DNA of 64,000 nt from Streptomyces rapamycinicus NRRL 5491 (GCF_024298965.1 NZ_CP085193.1:7006001-7070000), one strand, 5' to 3'. Counted from the first letter of the stretch, positions 51,645 to 60,600 are shown. Program-made: numbers and translations. Notes: a model not told the origin generated them from the letters alone.

Positions 51645-52708
51645 ACGCACGCCGACACCCAGGCACCCCGGCCCGGCCCTCCGCCGTGCTCACCGTGCTC
51701 GCCCTGGTCCTCCTCACCCTCGGTGCGCCCCTTACGGGCGGCGCCGCGGCGGCCGAGGGCCCGACCGCGAAGGTCTCCAAGGCCGAGGCGGGCACGGGCG
51801 GCACGGTCACCGTGACCGGCACCCGCTGGTGGCCGCGCGCCCTGCTCACCCTGCTCATCTGCGGGCAGAACATGATCGGCGGCACCAACTCGTGCGCCAA
51901 CGGCGACGGCAGGGCGGTCACCGTCGGCAAGGACGGCACCTTCACCAAGAAGCTGCCGGTGTCCGAGCCGCCCAAACCCTGCCCCTGTGTCATCCATATA
52001 GCGACCGTCACCGGTGAGGCCGCCGCCGCGGACGTGGCGTTCAAGGTCGCCGGGCACCCGGTCGCGCCGCTGCCGAAGGAGCGGACCGGAGGCGAGCGGC
52101 TGAGCGTGCTCTCGGCCCGGCTCGACGGCTCCAGCGGGCTGCTGACCTGGTTCGGCGCACCGCCCAGCCGGAAACTCGTGGTCACCGTCGGCAATCTCGG
52201 CTCGACCCCGGCCCGCGACCCGGTCTTCGAAGTGGGCAGCTCGCACGGCGTCTTCGCCCCCTCCTGGGAGGAGCAGCGCTGGCGGGGGACCATCCAGCCG
52301 GGGAAGAAGGCCCAGGTCAAGCTGGACGTCGAACTGTCCGCCGGGGCCCATGGCGACTATCTGGTCTCACTGCGCTACGGCCACAAGCTGCTCGTCGAAC
52401 AGCCGTGGACGGTGGGACGGCCCTGGGGCGTCACGCTCTTCTGGGTCCTGCTGTGCGTCGTGGTCTCGGCGACGGTCTTCCGGATCGGCATGGCCGTCGT
52501 GGACAAGGTACGGCCCCGTACGGCCCGGACCGCGCCGCCACCACCCCCGTTCCCGCCCGCGTCGCCGCCGTCCGGACCGGCCGCGGCGGACGGCGCACCG
52601 CCGGCGCTGCCCTGGTTCACCCCGGACACCGCGCCGGAGGCACGGCCGCACCACCAGATTTCCGCACCGACCGAGGAGATCCGACCGACCCCGAAAGGAA
52701 CCACGTGA
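51641..52708 (+). CDS. Secreted protein with C-terminal membrane anchor and Pro-rich cytoplasmic tail
   Basis: This is a 355-residue protein. A signal peptide (VLTVLALVLLTLGAPLTGGAAAAEG) is followed by a first domain (about 40-140) with a cysteine set (LLTLLICGQNMIGGTNSCANGDGR; PPKPCPCVIHIATVTG). A beta-sandwich-like region (KLVVTVGNLGSTPARDPVFEVGSSHGVF; PGKKAQVKLDVELSAGAHGDYLVSLRYG) comes next. A membrane helix (GVTLFWVLLCVVVSATVFRIGMAVV, about 265-290) is followed by a Pro-rich inner tail. GTG 51641 overlaps the previous stop (GTGA) behind GGCAGGAG. Close coupling with the previous gene suggests that the two form a membrane complex. No known family was recognised with certainty. Confidence 0.8.
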   Translation: MNARRHPGTPARPSAVLTVLALVLLTLGAPLTGGAAAAEGPTAKVSKAEAGTGGTVTVTGTRWWPRALLTLLICGQNMIGGTNSCANGDGRAVTVGKDGTFTKKLPVSEPPKPCPCVIHIATVTGEAAAADVAFKVAGHPVAPLPKERTGGERLSVLSARLDGSSGLLTWFGAPPSRKLVVTVGNLGSTPARDPVFEVGSSHGVFAPSWEEQRWRGTIQPGKKAQVKLDVELSAGAHGDYLVSLRYGHKLLVEQPWTVGRPWGVTLFWVLLCVVVSATVFRIGMAVVDKVRPRTARTAPPPPPFPPASPPSGPAAADGAPPALPWFTPDTAPEARPHHQISAPTEEIRPTPKGTT

Positions 52709-52709
52709 G

Positions 52710-54125
52710 ATGCGACCAAGAGTGAGTGCGGCGGCCGTCGCGCTGCTGCTCGGCGGTGCGGGCGTGCTGCTCGGCGCGGGCAGCGCGGAGGGCGCCGAGG
52801 TCTCGTACAAGACCGAGTGCTTACCGCCCCCCATCTCCGGTCTGCCCCCGGTGGAGGGCACCACGACCGTGGCCGTGACGGCACCGGAGACGGCCAAGGT
52901 CGGGGACGAGGTCGAGGTGGTGTGGAAGACGGTGCAGGCCGCCTCCAAGAACCCGCCCATCCTCGACCTGGAGGCCGACACCGTGCTGCCGACCGGCACC
53001 GTCACGGTGGGCGGCGCGCAGACGGGCGAACTGGCCATGGAGGGGCCGCGGGAGAACCCGGCGATCCCCAAGGGCGGTGACATGAAGCTCTCCGACATGA
53101 AGGGGAAGCTGAAGCTCACCAAGGCGGGAGAGGTGACGCTGACGCCCGGCGGCTACAACATCAACGTCAGCAAGCCGCTGCCCACGGACACCAAGTGCTC
53201 GGCGAAGGAGGACGTCAAGGCCGCCGCGACCATCAAGGTGACGGACGGCGGCAGCGGTCCGGGCGGCACGACGAGCGGTACGACGAGCGGTACGACGAGT
53301 GGCACCACGAGCGGGACGACCAGCGGTACCACGAGCGGCACCACCAGTGGTACGACGAGCGGGACGACCAGCGGCACCACAAGTGGCACCACGAGCGGGA
53401 CGACCAGTGGTACGACGAGCGGCACCACCGGTGGCGGGGGCGGCGGTGACGATTCGTACACCGGTAAGGAGGTTCAGGTCGCCTATGCCTGCAAGACCCC
53501 CATCGGTGACAAGAACGCGACCTCCCCGGTGCAGATCAACGCCACCAAGAGCGGCGGGAACTTCGAGCTGACCGTGAAGTTCGGCAAGTCCGTGATGGAC
53601 AGCCCGGCCGACATCCCCGCCGATTCGGTCAAGCCGTCGATGGCCGTCAAGGTCGGCGGCGTGGACAAGGGCACCGTCGCCGTGGCGGGGCCCACCAACA
53701 AGGAGCCCATCAAGTCCGGCGATCCGATCGAGATCCCCGACCTCACCGGCACCTACAAGCCGGGCGCGAGCGGCAAGTCGACGCTCACCCCCGGCGTGCT
53801 GACGGTCAAGGCGCTCGGTACGACCACCACCTGCACCCCGTCCAAGGACCCCGGCGCCTCGCTGGAACTGGACACCACCGGCCAGCCCGGCGGCACCACC
53901 GGCGGTGACTCGACCGGCGGCAGCGGCTCCGGGGGCGGCACCTCCGGCGGCGGCGGTTCGGGCAGCAGCGGCGGTTCGGCCACCAGCGGCGGGCTCGCCG
54001 ACACCGGTGCCAGTGACCACGGCGGGCTGAAGGCGCTCGCCCTGATCGCCGGTACCACCGTGCTGCTCGGCGGCGCCATCTTCACCCTCACCCCGTGGCG
54101 CAAGCTGCGCGGCACCACCCGCTGA
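52710..54125 (+). CDS. Surface protein with SGTT repeats, LADTG sorting signal and a TTA codon
   Basis: This is a 471-residue exported protein. After a signal peptide (AAAVALLLGGAGVLLGAGSAEGAE) come a first domain (about 30-175), a stalk of 13 SGTT tetrapeptides plus glycines (about 189-248), and a second domain (about 255-385) that is clearly homologous to the domain of the LPQTG protein (YACKTPIGDK; VLTVKALGTTTTCTP). A Gly/Ser/Thr spacer leads to LADTG, a hydrophobic helix (LKALALIAGTTVLLGGAIFTL) and the basic tail WRKLRGTTR. LAxTG is the motif of class E sortases, so covalent wall attachment is likely. Codon 38 (52821-52823, Leu in TECLPPP) is TTA, so translation should need bldA and be linked to development. 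ATG 52710 follows the previous stop by 1 bp. Confidence 0.87.
   Translation: MRPRVSAAAVALLLGGAGVLLGAGSAEGAEVSYKTECLPPPISGLPPVEGTTTVAVTAPETAKVGDEVEVVWKTVQAASKNPPILDLEADTVLPTGTVTVGGAQTGELAMEGPRENPAIPKGGDMKLSDMKGKLKLTKAGEVTLTPGGYNINVSKPLPTDTKCSAKEDVKAAATIKVTDGGSGPGGTTSGTTSGTTSGTTSGTTSGTTSGTTSGTTSGTTSGTTSGTTSGTTSGTTSGTTGGGGGGDDSYTGKEVQVAYACKTPIGDKNATSPVQINATKSGGNFELTVKFGKSVMDSPADIPADSVKPSMAVKVGGVDKGTVAVAGPTNKEPIKSGDPIEIPDLTGTYKPGASGKSTLTPGVLTVKALGTTTTCTPSKDPGASLELDTTGQPGGTTGGDSTGGSGSGGGTSGGGGSGSSGGSATSGGLADTGASDHGGLKALALIAGTTVLLGGAIFTLTPWRKLRGTTR
53274..53429 (+). repeat. Thirteen 12-bp repeats encoding SGTT
   Basis: Thirteen consecutive 12-bp units (type AGC GGT ACG ACG) code for Ser-Gly-Thr-Thr. 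Codons vary between units at third positions while the peptide stays perfect, which points to selection on the peptide and not only recent slippage. It is likely a flexible, possibly glycosylated stalk. Confidence 0.95.
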
Positions 54126-54159
54126 ACACCGGCCCATACGTAAGTCCATGCGAAAGGCG

Positions 54160-54195
54160 AAGGGCCCGGCGCGGATCTCCCCGCGCCGGGCCCCT
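54160..54195. terminator. Terminator between the surface operon and the POT transporter gene
   Basis: AGGGCCCGGCGCGG pairs with CCGCGCCGGGCCCCT around a short loop (ATCTCC). It lies between convergent genes and can serve both. Confidence 0.88.
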
Positions 54196-54226
54196 CGTGA
54201 GCCTCTTCCTGACGTCCTTACGGTCG

Positions 54227-55753
54227 TCAGTGGACGTCGGCCATCAACGCCACGACCTTCCTCCGGTACATGAAGACCGCGAAGCCCGCGAGCGCCGCCA
54301 TCGTCGCTTCCAGCGCGATCACCCCGACCCCGCTCAGGTCGACCCCGGCGATGGACAGCAGGCCCGTGACGCAGTCGCCCGCGGTCACGGCCAGGAACCA
54401 CACGCCCATCATCTGGCTGGCGTACTTCGCCGGTGCCATCTTGGTGGTCACCGACAGGCCGACCGGCGACAGGCACAGCTCACCCATCGTCTGGATCATG
54501 TAGATCGACACCAGCCACAGCGGGCTGACCTTGGTCCCGTCCCCGGCCATCCCCATCGGCACGACGAAGACGAAGAACGAGGCGCCGACCAGCACCAGGG
54601 CCATCGCGAACTTCAGCGTGGTGTTCGGCTCCCGGTCACGCCGCGCCAGCCACAGCCACAGCCAGGCGAAGACCGGCGCCAGCGCCATGATCATCAGCGG
54701 GTTGACGGACTGGAACCACGAGGACGGGAAGTGCAGCCCGAAGATCGTGTCCGCGGTCTTGGAGTCGGCGAAGGCCGACATCGTCGAACCGCCCTGGTCG
54801 TAGATCATCCAGAACACGGCGGCGGCCACGAAGAACCAGATGTAGCCGCTCACCTTGGTCTGCTCGACCGCCGAGAGCTCCCGGTCGCGCTTGATCCGGA
54901 TCAGTACCCCGGTCGGGATGATCAGGCCGAGGATGGTGATCGGGATCAGCACCCAGTTGAGGGTCCAGCTGCCGCTGAGCACCACGCCGGTGTAGAAGAC
55001 CGCGGCCACGATCAGCCAGATCATCGCCTTGCGCAGCCAGGAGCGGCGCTCCTCGGCCGCCAGCGGCGTCGGGACGACGCTGCTCTCCGTGCTCAGGTGG
55101 CGGGTGCCGATCAGGAACTGGACCAGGCCCAGCGCCATCCCGAGGGCGGCGAGCGCGAAGCCCAGGTGCCAGTTGTACGACTGGCCGACGGTGCCGATCA
55201 CCAGGGGAGCGGCGAAGGCACCGAGGTTGATGCCGATGTAGAAGATGGTGAAGCCGCCGTCCCGGCGCGGGTCCTGCGGACCGTCGTAGAGCTGGCCCAC
55301 CATCGTCGAGATATTGGCCTTGATCAGACCGGAGCCGAGCGCCACCAGGCCGAGACCGGCGAAGAAGGTCGCCTGGCCGGGGACGGAGAGCGCCAGATGC
55401 CCGGCCATGACGATGCCGGACGCGACCACCACCGTCTTGCGCGGGCCCCAGACCCGGTCGCCGAACCAGCCGCCCGGCATGGCCAGCAGATAGACCATGG
55501 CCAGGTACACCGAGTAGATGGCCACCGCGTTGCCCTCGGTCATCCCGAGTCCGCCGCCCTGTCCGCCGTCCTTGGCGTCGGGGCCGCCGGAGATCAGATA
55601 GACCACGAGGAGGGCCCGCATGCCGTAGAAGCTGAATCTCTCCCACATCTCGATCATGAAGAGAGTGGCCAGGCCGCGGGGGTGGCCGAAGAAGGTTTTG
55701 CCGCCGGCAGGGGTCCCCTGCGCGGTGGCGCCCTTCGTCAGGCTGGACGCCAT
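54227..55753 (-). CDS. Proton-dependent oligopeptide transporter (POT/PTR2 family)
   Basis: This is a 508-residue transporter of the major facilitator superfamily with about 14 helices, importing di- and tripeptides with protons. The POT signatures are FMIEMWERFSFYGMRALLVVYLI (the ExxER-type motif region in helix 1) and FTIFYIGINLGAFAAPLVIG (PTR2 motif FYxxINxG). An extra helix pair in the middle is typical of bacterial members (DtpT-like). ATG 55753 has AAGGAAAG upstream. It stands alone, convergent with the surface-protein operon and divergent from the two-component system. Confidence 0.94.
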   Translation of the reverse strand: MASSLTKGATAQGTPAGGKTFFGHPRGLATLFMIEMWERFSFYGMRALLVVYLISGGPDAKDGGQGGGLGMTEGNAVAIYSVYLAMVYLLAMPGGWFGDRVWGPRKTVVVASGIVMAGHLALSVPGQATFFAGLGLVALGSGLIKANISTMVGQLYDGPQDPRRDGGFTIFYIGINLGAFAAPLVIGTVGQSYNWHLGFALAALGMALGLVQFLIGTRHLSTESSVVPTPLAAEERRSWLRKAMIWLIVAAVFYTGVVLSGSWTLNWVLIPITILGLIIPTGVLIRIKRDRELSAVEQTKVSGYIWFFVAAAVFWMIYDQGGSTMSAFADSKTADTIFGLHFPSSWFQSVNPLMIMALAPVFAWLWLWLARRDREPNTTLKFAMALVLVGASFFVFVVPMGMAGDGTKVSPLWLVSIYMIQTMGELCLSPVGLSVTTKMAPAKYASQMMGVWFLAVTAGDCVTGLLSIAGVDLSGVGVIALEATMAALAGFAVFMYRRKVVALMADVH

Positions 55754-56077
55754 GGTGCTTTCCTTGTGTGCTCAGGGAGCGCCGCCTGCGGGGCCGGCAC
55801 CCTGTGGGGGGATGGCTGAGCGACTGAGCGGCCGGGCGCGGCGGGCCGGTTGTGCCGGTCTCGTCCCGCTCCGGACATGACAGAGACCTTTGGGTGCGTC
55901 GTCGCCACCAAAGGCCCCGGAGGAGTGCTGCAGACGTTGTTTCACCATACGACACGTTCTTGACACCTTTGGAGACGGTGAGAGATACCTCACGAGCGAG
56001 GCGTGCAACCTTCCGTGCTCCGTCCGTCGCGCCGTACGCGCCCCGTGCTCCGACCTCAGCGGACTACCATCACCCCC
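55754..56077. promoter_or_regulatory. Divergent region between POT transporter and two-component system
   Basis: No gene is supported in these 324 bp. TTGACA at 55960-55965 is a candidate -35 for the response regulator gene; a -10 at 17-18 bp is not clear. An inverted pair CCTTTGG (55880s) / CCAAAGG (55910s) forms a long hairpin that includes the possible leader of the transporter gene. Confidence 0.4.
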
Positions 56078-56758
56078 ATGACCCGAGTACTGCTCGCCGA
56101 GGATGACGCATCCATCTCGGAGCCGCTCGCCCGCGCCCTGCGCCGCGAGGGGTACGAGGTCGAGGTGCGTGAGGACGGACCCACCGCGCTCGACGCCGGT
56201 CTGCAAGGAGGCGTCGATCTGATCGTCCTCGACCTCGGCCTGCCCGGGATGGACGGGCTCGAGGTCTGCCGTCGGCTCCGTACGGAGGGCCATGGCTTTC
56301 CGGTGCTGGTGCTCACGGCCCGCGCGGACGAGGTGGACACGGTGGTCGGCCTGGACGCCGGTGCCGACGACTACGTGACCAAGCCGTTCCGGCTCGCCGA
56401 GCTGCTCGCCCGGGTCCGGGCGCTGCTGCGGCGCGGTGCCGTCGAGACGCAGCAACAGCAGCCGGCCACCCACGGGGTGCGGATCGACGTCGAGTCGCAC
56501 CGCGCCTGGATGGGCGACGAGGAGCTTCAGCTGACCGCCAAGGAGTTCGATCTGCTGCGGGTCCTGGTGCGGGACGCCGGGCGGGTGGTCACCCGCGATC
56601 AGCTGATGCGCGAGGTCTGGGACACCACCTGGTGGTCCTCCACCAAGACCCTCGACATGCACATCTCCTGGCTGCGCAAGAAACTCGGTGACGACGCGGC
56701 CAACCCCCGCTATATCGCCACCGTCCGCGGCGTCGGCTTCAGATTCGAGAAAAGCTGA
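56078..56758 (+). CDS. OmpR/PhoB-family response regulator
   Basis: This is a 226-residue response regulator. The receiver domain (1-115) has the acidic pair in LLAEDDASISE, the phospho-acceptor Asp52 in LIVLDLGLPGMDG, the Thr in VLVLTARAD and the Lys in DYVTKPFRLAEL. The C-terminal winged helix (about 130-225) has LQLTAKEFDLLRVLVRDAGRVVTRDQLMREVW and HISWLRKKLGDDAANPRYIATVRGVGFRF. No ribosome site is visible before ATG 56078, so the message could be leaderless. It is followed after 22 bp by its sensor kinase. The signal and targets are unknown; the arrangement corresponds to an uncharacterised pair in S. coelicolor as far as I recall. Confidence 0.94.
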   Translation: MTRVLLAEDDASISEPLARALRREGYEVEVREDGPTALDAGLQGGVDLIVLDLGLPGMDGLEVCRRLRTEGHGFPVLVLTARADEVDTVVGLDAGADDYVTKPFRLAELLARVRALLRRGAVETQQQQPATHGVRIDVESHRAWMGDEELQLTAKEFDLLRVLVRDAGRVVTRDQLMREVWDTTWWSSTKTLDMHISWLRKKLGDDAANPRYIATVRGVGFRFEKS

Positions 56759-56780
56759 CCAGAGCTGACACGGTAGGGCA

Positions 56781-58031
56781 ATGCGCCGTCGCTTGATCAA
56801 CTCCACCCTGGCCGTGGTGCTCGTCGTCATCGCGGTCTTCGGCCTGTCGCTGGTCATCGTCGAGACGCGGACCATCGAGAACAGCGCCCAGGAGAGCGTG
56901 AGCTCCGACGCCGTGCGCCTGGTCAGCATCGTCGACAGCAGGCTGCTGGGCGGCGAGGGGGTCACCCCCAGGGTGCTGCGCGAGCAGATCGAGCCCGGCC
57001 GCTACGCCGTGATCAGGATGCCCGACCACCGCACGGTGGAGATCGGCAAGCGCCCCACGGGCAGCGTCATCTCCGCCGAGGAGCCGGGGGAGCAGGGCGA
57101 GGCCGTCCGCGTCGAGGCGTCCCGCTCCACGGTGAGCCGCGAGATCGGCCGCACCATGCTGATCATCCTCGCCGTGGCGCTGCTCGCCGTGCTCGCCGCG
57201 GTGGCCCTCGCCGTACGCCAGGCGCACCGGCTCTCCGCCCCGCTCACCGATCTCGCGGAGACCGCCGAGCGGCTGGGCTCCGGGGACCCCCGGCCGCGCC
57301 ACCGGCGCTACGGGGTGCCGGAGCTGGACCGGGTCGCCGATGTGCTGGACGCGAGCGCCGAGCGCATCGCCCGGATGCTCACCGCCGAGCGGCGGCTGGC
57401 CGCCGACGCCTCCCATCAGCTCCGTACGCCGCTGACCGCGCTGTCGATGCGGCTGGAGGAGATCACGCTCACCGACGACCCGGAGACGGTCAAGGAGGAG
57501 GCGACGATCGCGCTGGGCCAGGTGGAGCGGCTCACCGATGTCGTCCAGCGGCTGCTGACCAATTCGCGCGATCCGCGCAGCGGCTCCGCGGTCGCCTTCG
57601 ACCTGGACGAGGTCGTCAAGCAGCAGATCGAGGAGTGGCGCCCGGCCTCGCGCAGCGAGGGCCGCGCCATCGTGCGCTCGGGCAAGAAGGGGCTGCGCGC
57701 GGTGGGCACCCCGGGCGCGGTCGCCCAGGTGCTGGCCACGCTGATCGAGAACTCGCTGATGCACGGTGACGGTACGGTCGCGCTACGTACGCGCGTCACC
57801 GGCAACCAGGCCGTGGTGGAGGTCTCCGACGAGGGCCCGGGGGTGTCGCCGGACCTGGGGGCGCGGGTCTTCGAGCGGACGGTCAGCGGACGCAACTCCA
57901 CGGGTCTCGGACTCGCCGTGGCGCGGGACCTGGCGGAGGCGGACGGCGGCCGGCTGGAGCTGCTCCAGCAGCATCCACCGGTGTTCGCGCTCTTCCTCAG
58001 CCGGGAGGCCGAGGACCCCACACCCTCCTGA
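56781..58031 (+). CDS. Sensor histidine kinase
   Basis: This is a 416-residue membrane kinase. Two helices (LAVVLVVIAVFGLSLVIVET, about 9-28, and MLIILAVALLAVLAAVALAV, about 125-144) enclose a 95-residue extracellular sensor. HAMP follows (RQAHRLSAPLTDLAETAERLGSGD), then the H box AADASHQLRTPLTALSMRLEEI and the N box LATLIENSLMHGDG. The G1/G2 regions are VEVSDEGPGVSPDLGARVFER and STGLGLAVARDLAEADGG. It is cotranscribed with the response regulator 22 bp upstream. Its stimulus cannot be read from the small extracellular domain. Confidence 0.94.
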   Translation: MRRRLINSTLAVVLVVIAVFGLSLVIVETRTIENSAQESVSSDAVRLVSIVDSRLLGGEGVTPRVLREQIEPGRYAVIRMPDHRTVEIGKRPTGSVISAEEPGEQGEAVRVEASRSTVSREIGRTMLIILAVALLAVLAAVALAVRQAHRLSAPLTDLAETAERLGSGDPRPRHRRYGVPELDRVADVLDASAERIARMLTAERRLAADASHQLRTPLTALSMRLEEITLTDDPETVKEEATIALGQVERLTDVVQRLLTNSRDPRSGSAVAFDLDEVVKQQIEEWRPASRSEGRAIVRSGKKGLRAVGTPGAVAQVLATLIENSLMHGDGTVALRTRVTGNQAVVEVSDEGPGVSPDLGARVFERTVSGRNSTGLGLAVARDLAEADGGRLELLQQHPPVFALFLSREAEDPTPS

Positions 58032-58073
58032 GCGGCCCTGCCGCGCCGCTGGGCGCTGCTTCGCCGCTGGGCG

Positions 58074-58601
58074 CTACTTCCGGACCGGCTGCTTCCGGGT
58101 GGCCTGGGCGGGCGGCGCCTCGGACAGGAAGGCCTCCGCGCGCTCGACGGCCTCCCGCGCGGGCAGCGTCCGGAACACCCAGGTCCGGTAGGACCAGAAG
58201 CGGAAGAGGGTGCCCAGCCCGATGCCGACGAACTTGAACACATTGCTCTGGAGTGAGCTGTCCCACCCGAAGCCATATGTGGCGGTGTAGAGCACACCGT
58301 TCTCGATGATCAGGCCGATGGCGCTGAACAGCAGAAAGAGGCTGAGCTCCTTGGTGCGGCCCTGCTTGTCGCGGTCCCGGTAGGTGAAGTACCGGTATCC
58401 CAGGTAGTTGAAGCAGGTGGCGACCACCGTGGCCACGATGCTGGCCCGCACCACGGGGAGTTCGGTGACCCCGCGCACCAGGTTGAACACCGCGAGATTG
58501 ACGAAGACGCCAGCACCGCCGACCACCCCGAACTTCGCGATCTCGCGGGTCAGTTGCCCCATCCGGGCACGCAGCCCACCGAGTGTGCTCCGTTCGCTCA
58601 T
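58074..58601 (-). CDS. GtrA-family membrane protein
   Basis: This 175-residue protein has four membrane helices with the GtrA pattern: EIAKFGVVGGAGVFVNLAVFNLVRG, ASIVATVVATCFNYLGYRYFTYRDR, ELSLFLLFSAIGLIIENGVLYTATY and FKFVGIGLGTLFRFWSYRTWVFR. Conserved points are the FGVVGG start, NYxxxRxxTYR and the RFxxYRxWVF end. GtrA proteins help to flip or handle polyprenyl-linked sugars for cell-surface polysaccharides. It is convergent with the sensor kinase gene (42-bp gap). The ribosome site is weak. The C-terminal 30 residues are soluble and charged. Confidence 0.9.
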   Translation of the reverse strand: MSERSTLGGLRARMGQLTREIAKFGVVGGAGVFVNLAVFNLVRGVTELPVVRASIVATVVATCFNYLGYRYFTYRDRDKQGRTKELSLFLLFSAIGLIIENGVLYTATYGFGWDSSLQSNVFKFVGIGLGTLFRFWSYRTWVFRTLPAREAVERAEAFLSEAPPAQATRKQPVRK

Positions 58602-58762
58602 GGTGATCGTTCAGCCCCGTCCGTCGGCGTCATCAATCCCCCCATGCTAACCAGCGGCCGCGCCCCGCGCCCTTCAGGCCGCGAGGCTGGGCCCGGCGGA
58701 ATATGTGGAGGTTCCTCCAACGCAGGTCAGGGCCGGTCGAAGCGGGAAGTTACCCTGGGAGG

Positions 58763-59905
58763 GTGACATTCCCGGTAGTCGGCATGGTCGGCGGCGGCCA
58801 GCTCGCCCGTATGACCCATGAGGCGGGCATCCCCCTCGGCATCAGGTTCAAGCTGCTCAGTGACACCCCCCAGGACTCGGCGGCCCAGGTGGTCAGCGAT
58901 GTCGTCATCGGCGACTACCGCGACCTGGACACCCTTCGTGCTTTCGCACAGGGCTGTGATGTGGTCACCTTCGACCACGAGCACGTCCCGGCCGATCATC
59001 TGCGCGCCCTGGAAGCGGACGGCGTGGTCATCCGCCCCGGAGTCGAGGCGCTGCTGCACGCCCAGGACAAGGGCGTGATGCGCGAGCGGCTGCGTACGGC
59101 CGGTGTGCCGTGCCCCCGTCACCGCATCGTGGCCGACCCCGAGGACGTGGCGCGATTCGCGGAGGAGGAGGGCGACGGATACCCGGTCGTCCTCAAGACC
59201 GTGCGCGGCGGCTACGACGGCAAGGGCGTCTGGGTCGTCCGCGGCGTGGCGGACGCGGCCGAGCCGTTCCGCGCGGGTGTGCCCGTCCTCGCCGAGGAGA
59301 TGGTCGACTTCGCCCGCGAGCTCGCCGCCAACGTCGTACGGTCCCCGCACGGCCAGGCCGTCGCCTACCCCGTCGTGGAGTCGATCCAGGTGAACGGGGT
59401 CTGCGACACCGTGATAGCCCCCGCCCCCGGCCTCTCAGAAGAGCTGTCCGGCCAGGCGCAGGAGATGGCGCTGAAGATCGCCGCCGAGCTCGGGGTGGTC
59501 GGCCATCTCGCGGTCGAGCTCTTCGAGACCCGCGACGGCCGGCTGCTGGTCAACGAGCTGGCGATGCGCCCCCACAACTCCGGCCACTGGACCCAGGACG
59601 GCGCCGTCACCTCCCAGTTCGCCAACCACGTACGCGCCGTGCTCGACCTCCCGCTGGGCGACCCGCGCCCGCGCGCGGGGTGGACGGTGATGACCAATGT
59701 GCTCGGCGGCGACTACCCCGACATGTACGCGGCGTATCTGCACTGCATGGCCCGCGACCCGGCGCTCAAGATCCATATGTACGGCAAGGACGTGAAGCCC
59801 GGGCGCAAGGTCGGCCACGTCAACACCTACGGCGACGACCTGGCCGACGTCCGCGAGCGCGGCCGCCACGCCGCCGACTACCTCCGAGGGACCATCACCG
59901 AATGA
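58763..59905 (+). CDS. purK: 5-(carboxyamino)imidazole ribonucleotide synthase
   Basis: This 380-residue ATP-grasp enzyme carboxylates aminoimidazole ribonucleotide at the amino group with ATP and bicarbonate in purine synthesis. Motifs: [22 protein letters not shown] (N-terminal domain), [18 protein letters not shown] (ATP-grasp loop), [23 protein letters not shown] and [37 protein letters not shown] 58763 was chosen. The TACCCT at 58751-58756 looks like a -10 element only 7 bp before it, so the transcript may be leaderless. purE overlaps the end by 4 bp. Confidence 0.95.
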   Translation: MTFPVVGMVGGGQLARMTHEAGIPLGIRFKLLSDTPQDSAAQVVSDVVIGDYRDLDTLRAFAQGCDVVTFDHEHVPADHLRALEADGVVIRPGVEALLHAQDKGVMRERLRTAGVPCPRHRIVADPEDVARFAEEEGDGYPVVLKTVRGGYDGKGVWVVRGVADAAEPFRAGVPVLAEEMVDFARELAANVVRSPHGQAVAYPVVESIQVNGVCDTVIAPAPGLSEELSGQAQEMALKIAAELGVVGHLAVELFETRDGRLLVNELAMRPHNSGHWTQDGAVTSQFANHVRAVLDLPLGDPRPRAGWTVMTNVLGGDYPDMYAAYLHCMARDPALKIHMYGKDVKPGRKVGHVNTYGDDLADVRERGRHAADYLRGTITE

Positions 59906-60426
59906 GCGCTCCTGTGATCGGCATCGTCATGGGCTCCGACTCCGACTGGCCCGTCATGGAAGAAGCGGCCAAGGCCCTCGACGAGTTCGAGGTCCCGTAC
60001 GAGGTGGATGTCGTCTCGGCACACCGCATGCCGCGCGAGATGGTCGCCTACGGCGAGAACGCGGCGGACCGCGGCCTCAAAGCGATCATCGCTGGCGCGG
60101 GCGGCGCCGCCCACCTCCCGGGCATGCTCGCGTCCGTCACCCCGCTGCCGGTCATCGGGGTGCCCGTACCGCTGAAGTACCTCGACGGCATGGACTCCCT
60201 GCTGTCGATCGTCCAGATGCCCGCGGGGGTCCCGGTGGCCACCGTCTCCGTAGGCGGCGCCCGCAACGCGGGACTGCTCGCCGCCCGGATCCTGGCCGCG
60301 CACGACGCCGGGCTCCAGGCCCGGATGCGCGAATTCCAGGACGAACTCAACGCCCAGGCCACGGAGAAGGGCAAGCGCCTGCGCGCGAAGGTGGACGGGG
60401 CGGGTTCGTTCGGCTTCGGCCACTGA
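59902..60426 (+). CDS. purE: 5-(carboxyamino)imidazole ribonucleotide mutase
   Basis: This 174-residue class I PurE moves the carboxyl group of N5-CAIR to C4. Signatures are [114 protein letters not shown]. The catalytic Ser and His are within GSDSD and SAHR. It overlaps purK by ATGA, so production is coupled 1:1 and the substrate is probably channelled. A highly repetitive intergenic element follows the stop. Confidence 0.96.
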   Translation: MSAPVIGIVMGSDSDWPVMEEAAKALDEFEVPYEVDVVSAHRMPREMVAYGENAADRGLKAIIAGAGGAAHLPGMLASVTPLPVIGVPVPLKYLDGMDSLLSIVQMPAGVPVATVSVGGARNAGLLAARILAAHDAGLQARMREFQDELNAQATEKGKRLRAKVDGAGSFGFGH

Positions 60427-60432
60427 GCTCTT

Positions 60433-60600
60433 CAAACCCCTCCGGAGCAACTCCAGCCCCTCGGGGCAACTTCCAGCCCCTCCGGCGTTTGAGGAGCGGG
60501 GGTCTGGGGGCGGAGCCCCAAGTTTCGGGAAGGGGCGGGGTGGGGCAAGCCCGCCGCAGGCGCCCCCCACCCACGCGCCCCCACCCCACACGCCCCCACA
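60433..60600. repeat. Repetitive intergenic element after purE
   Basis: Three near-repeats of CAACT(T)CCAGCCCCTC(C)GG are followed by GCGTTTGAGGAGCGGGGGTCTGGGGGCGGAGCCCC and a C-rich tail (CCCCCACCC/CACGCCCCC). The motif of GTTTGAGGAG, GGGGTCTGGGGG and GGAGCCCC is one that I recall as very common between Streptomyces genes. It may act as terminator or merely be a dispersed repeat. No gene lies in 60427-60639. Confidence 0.65.
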
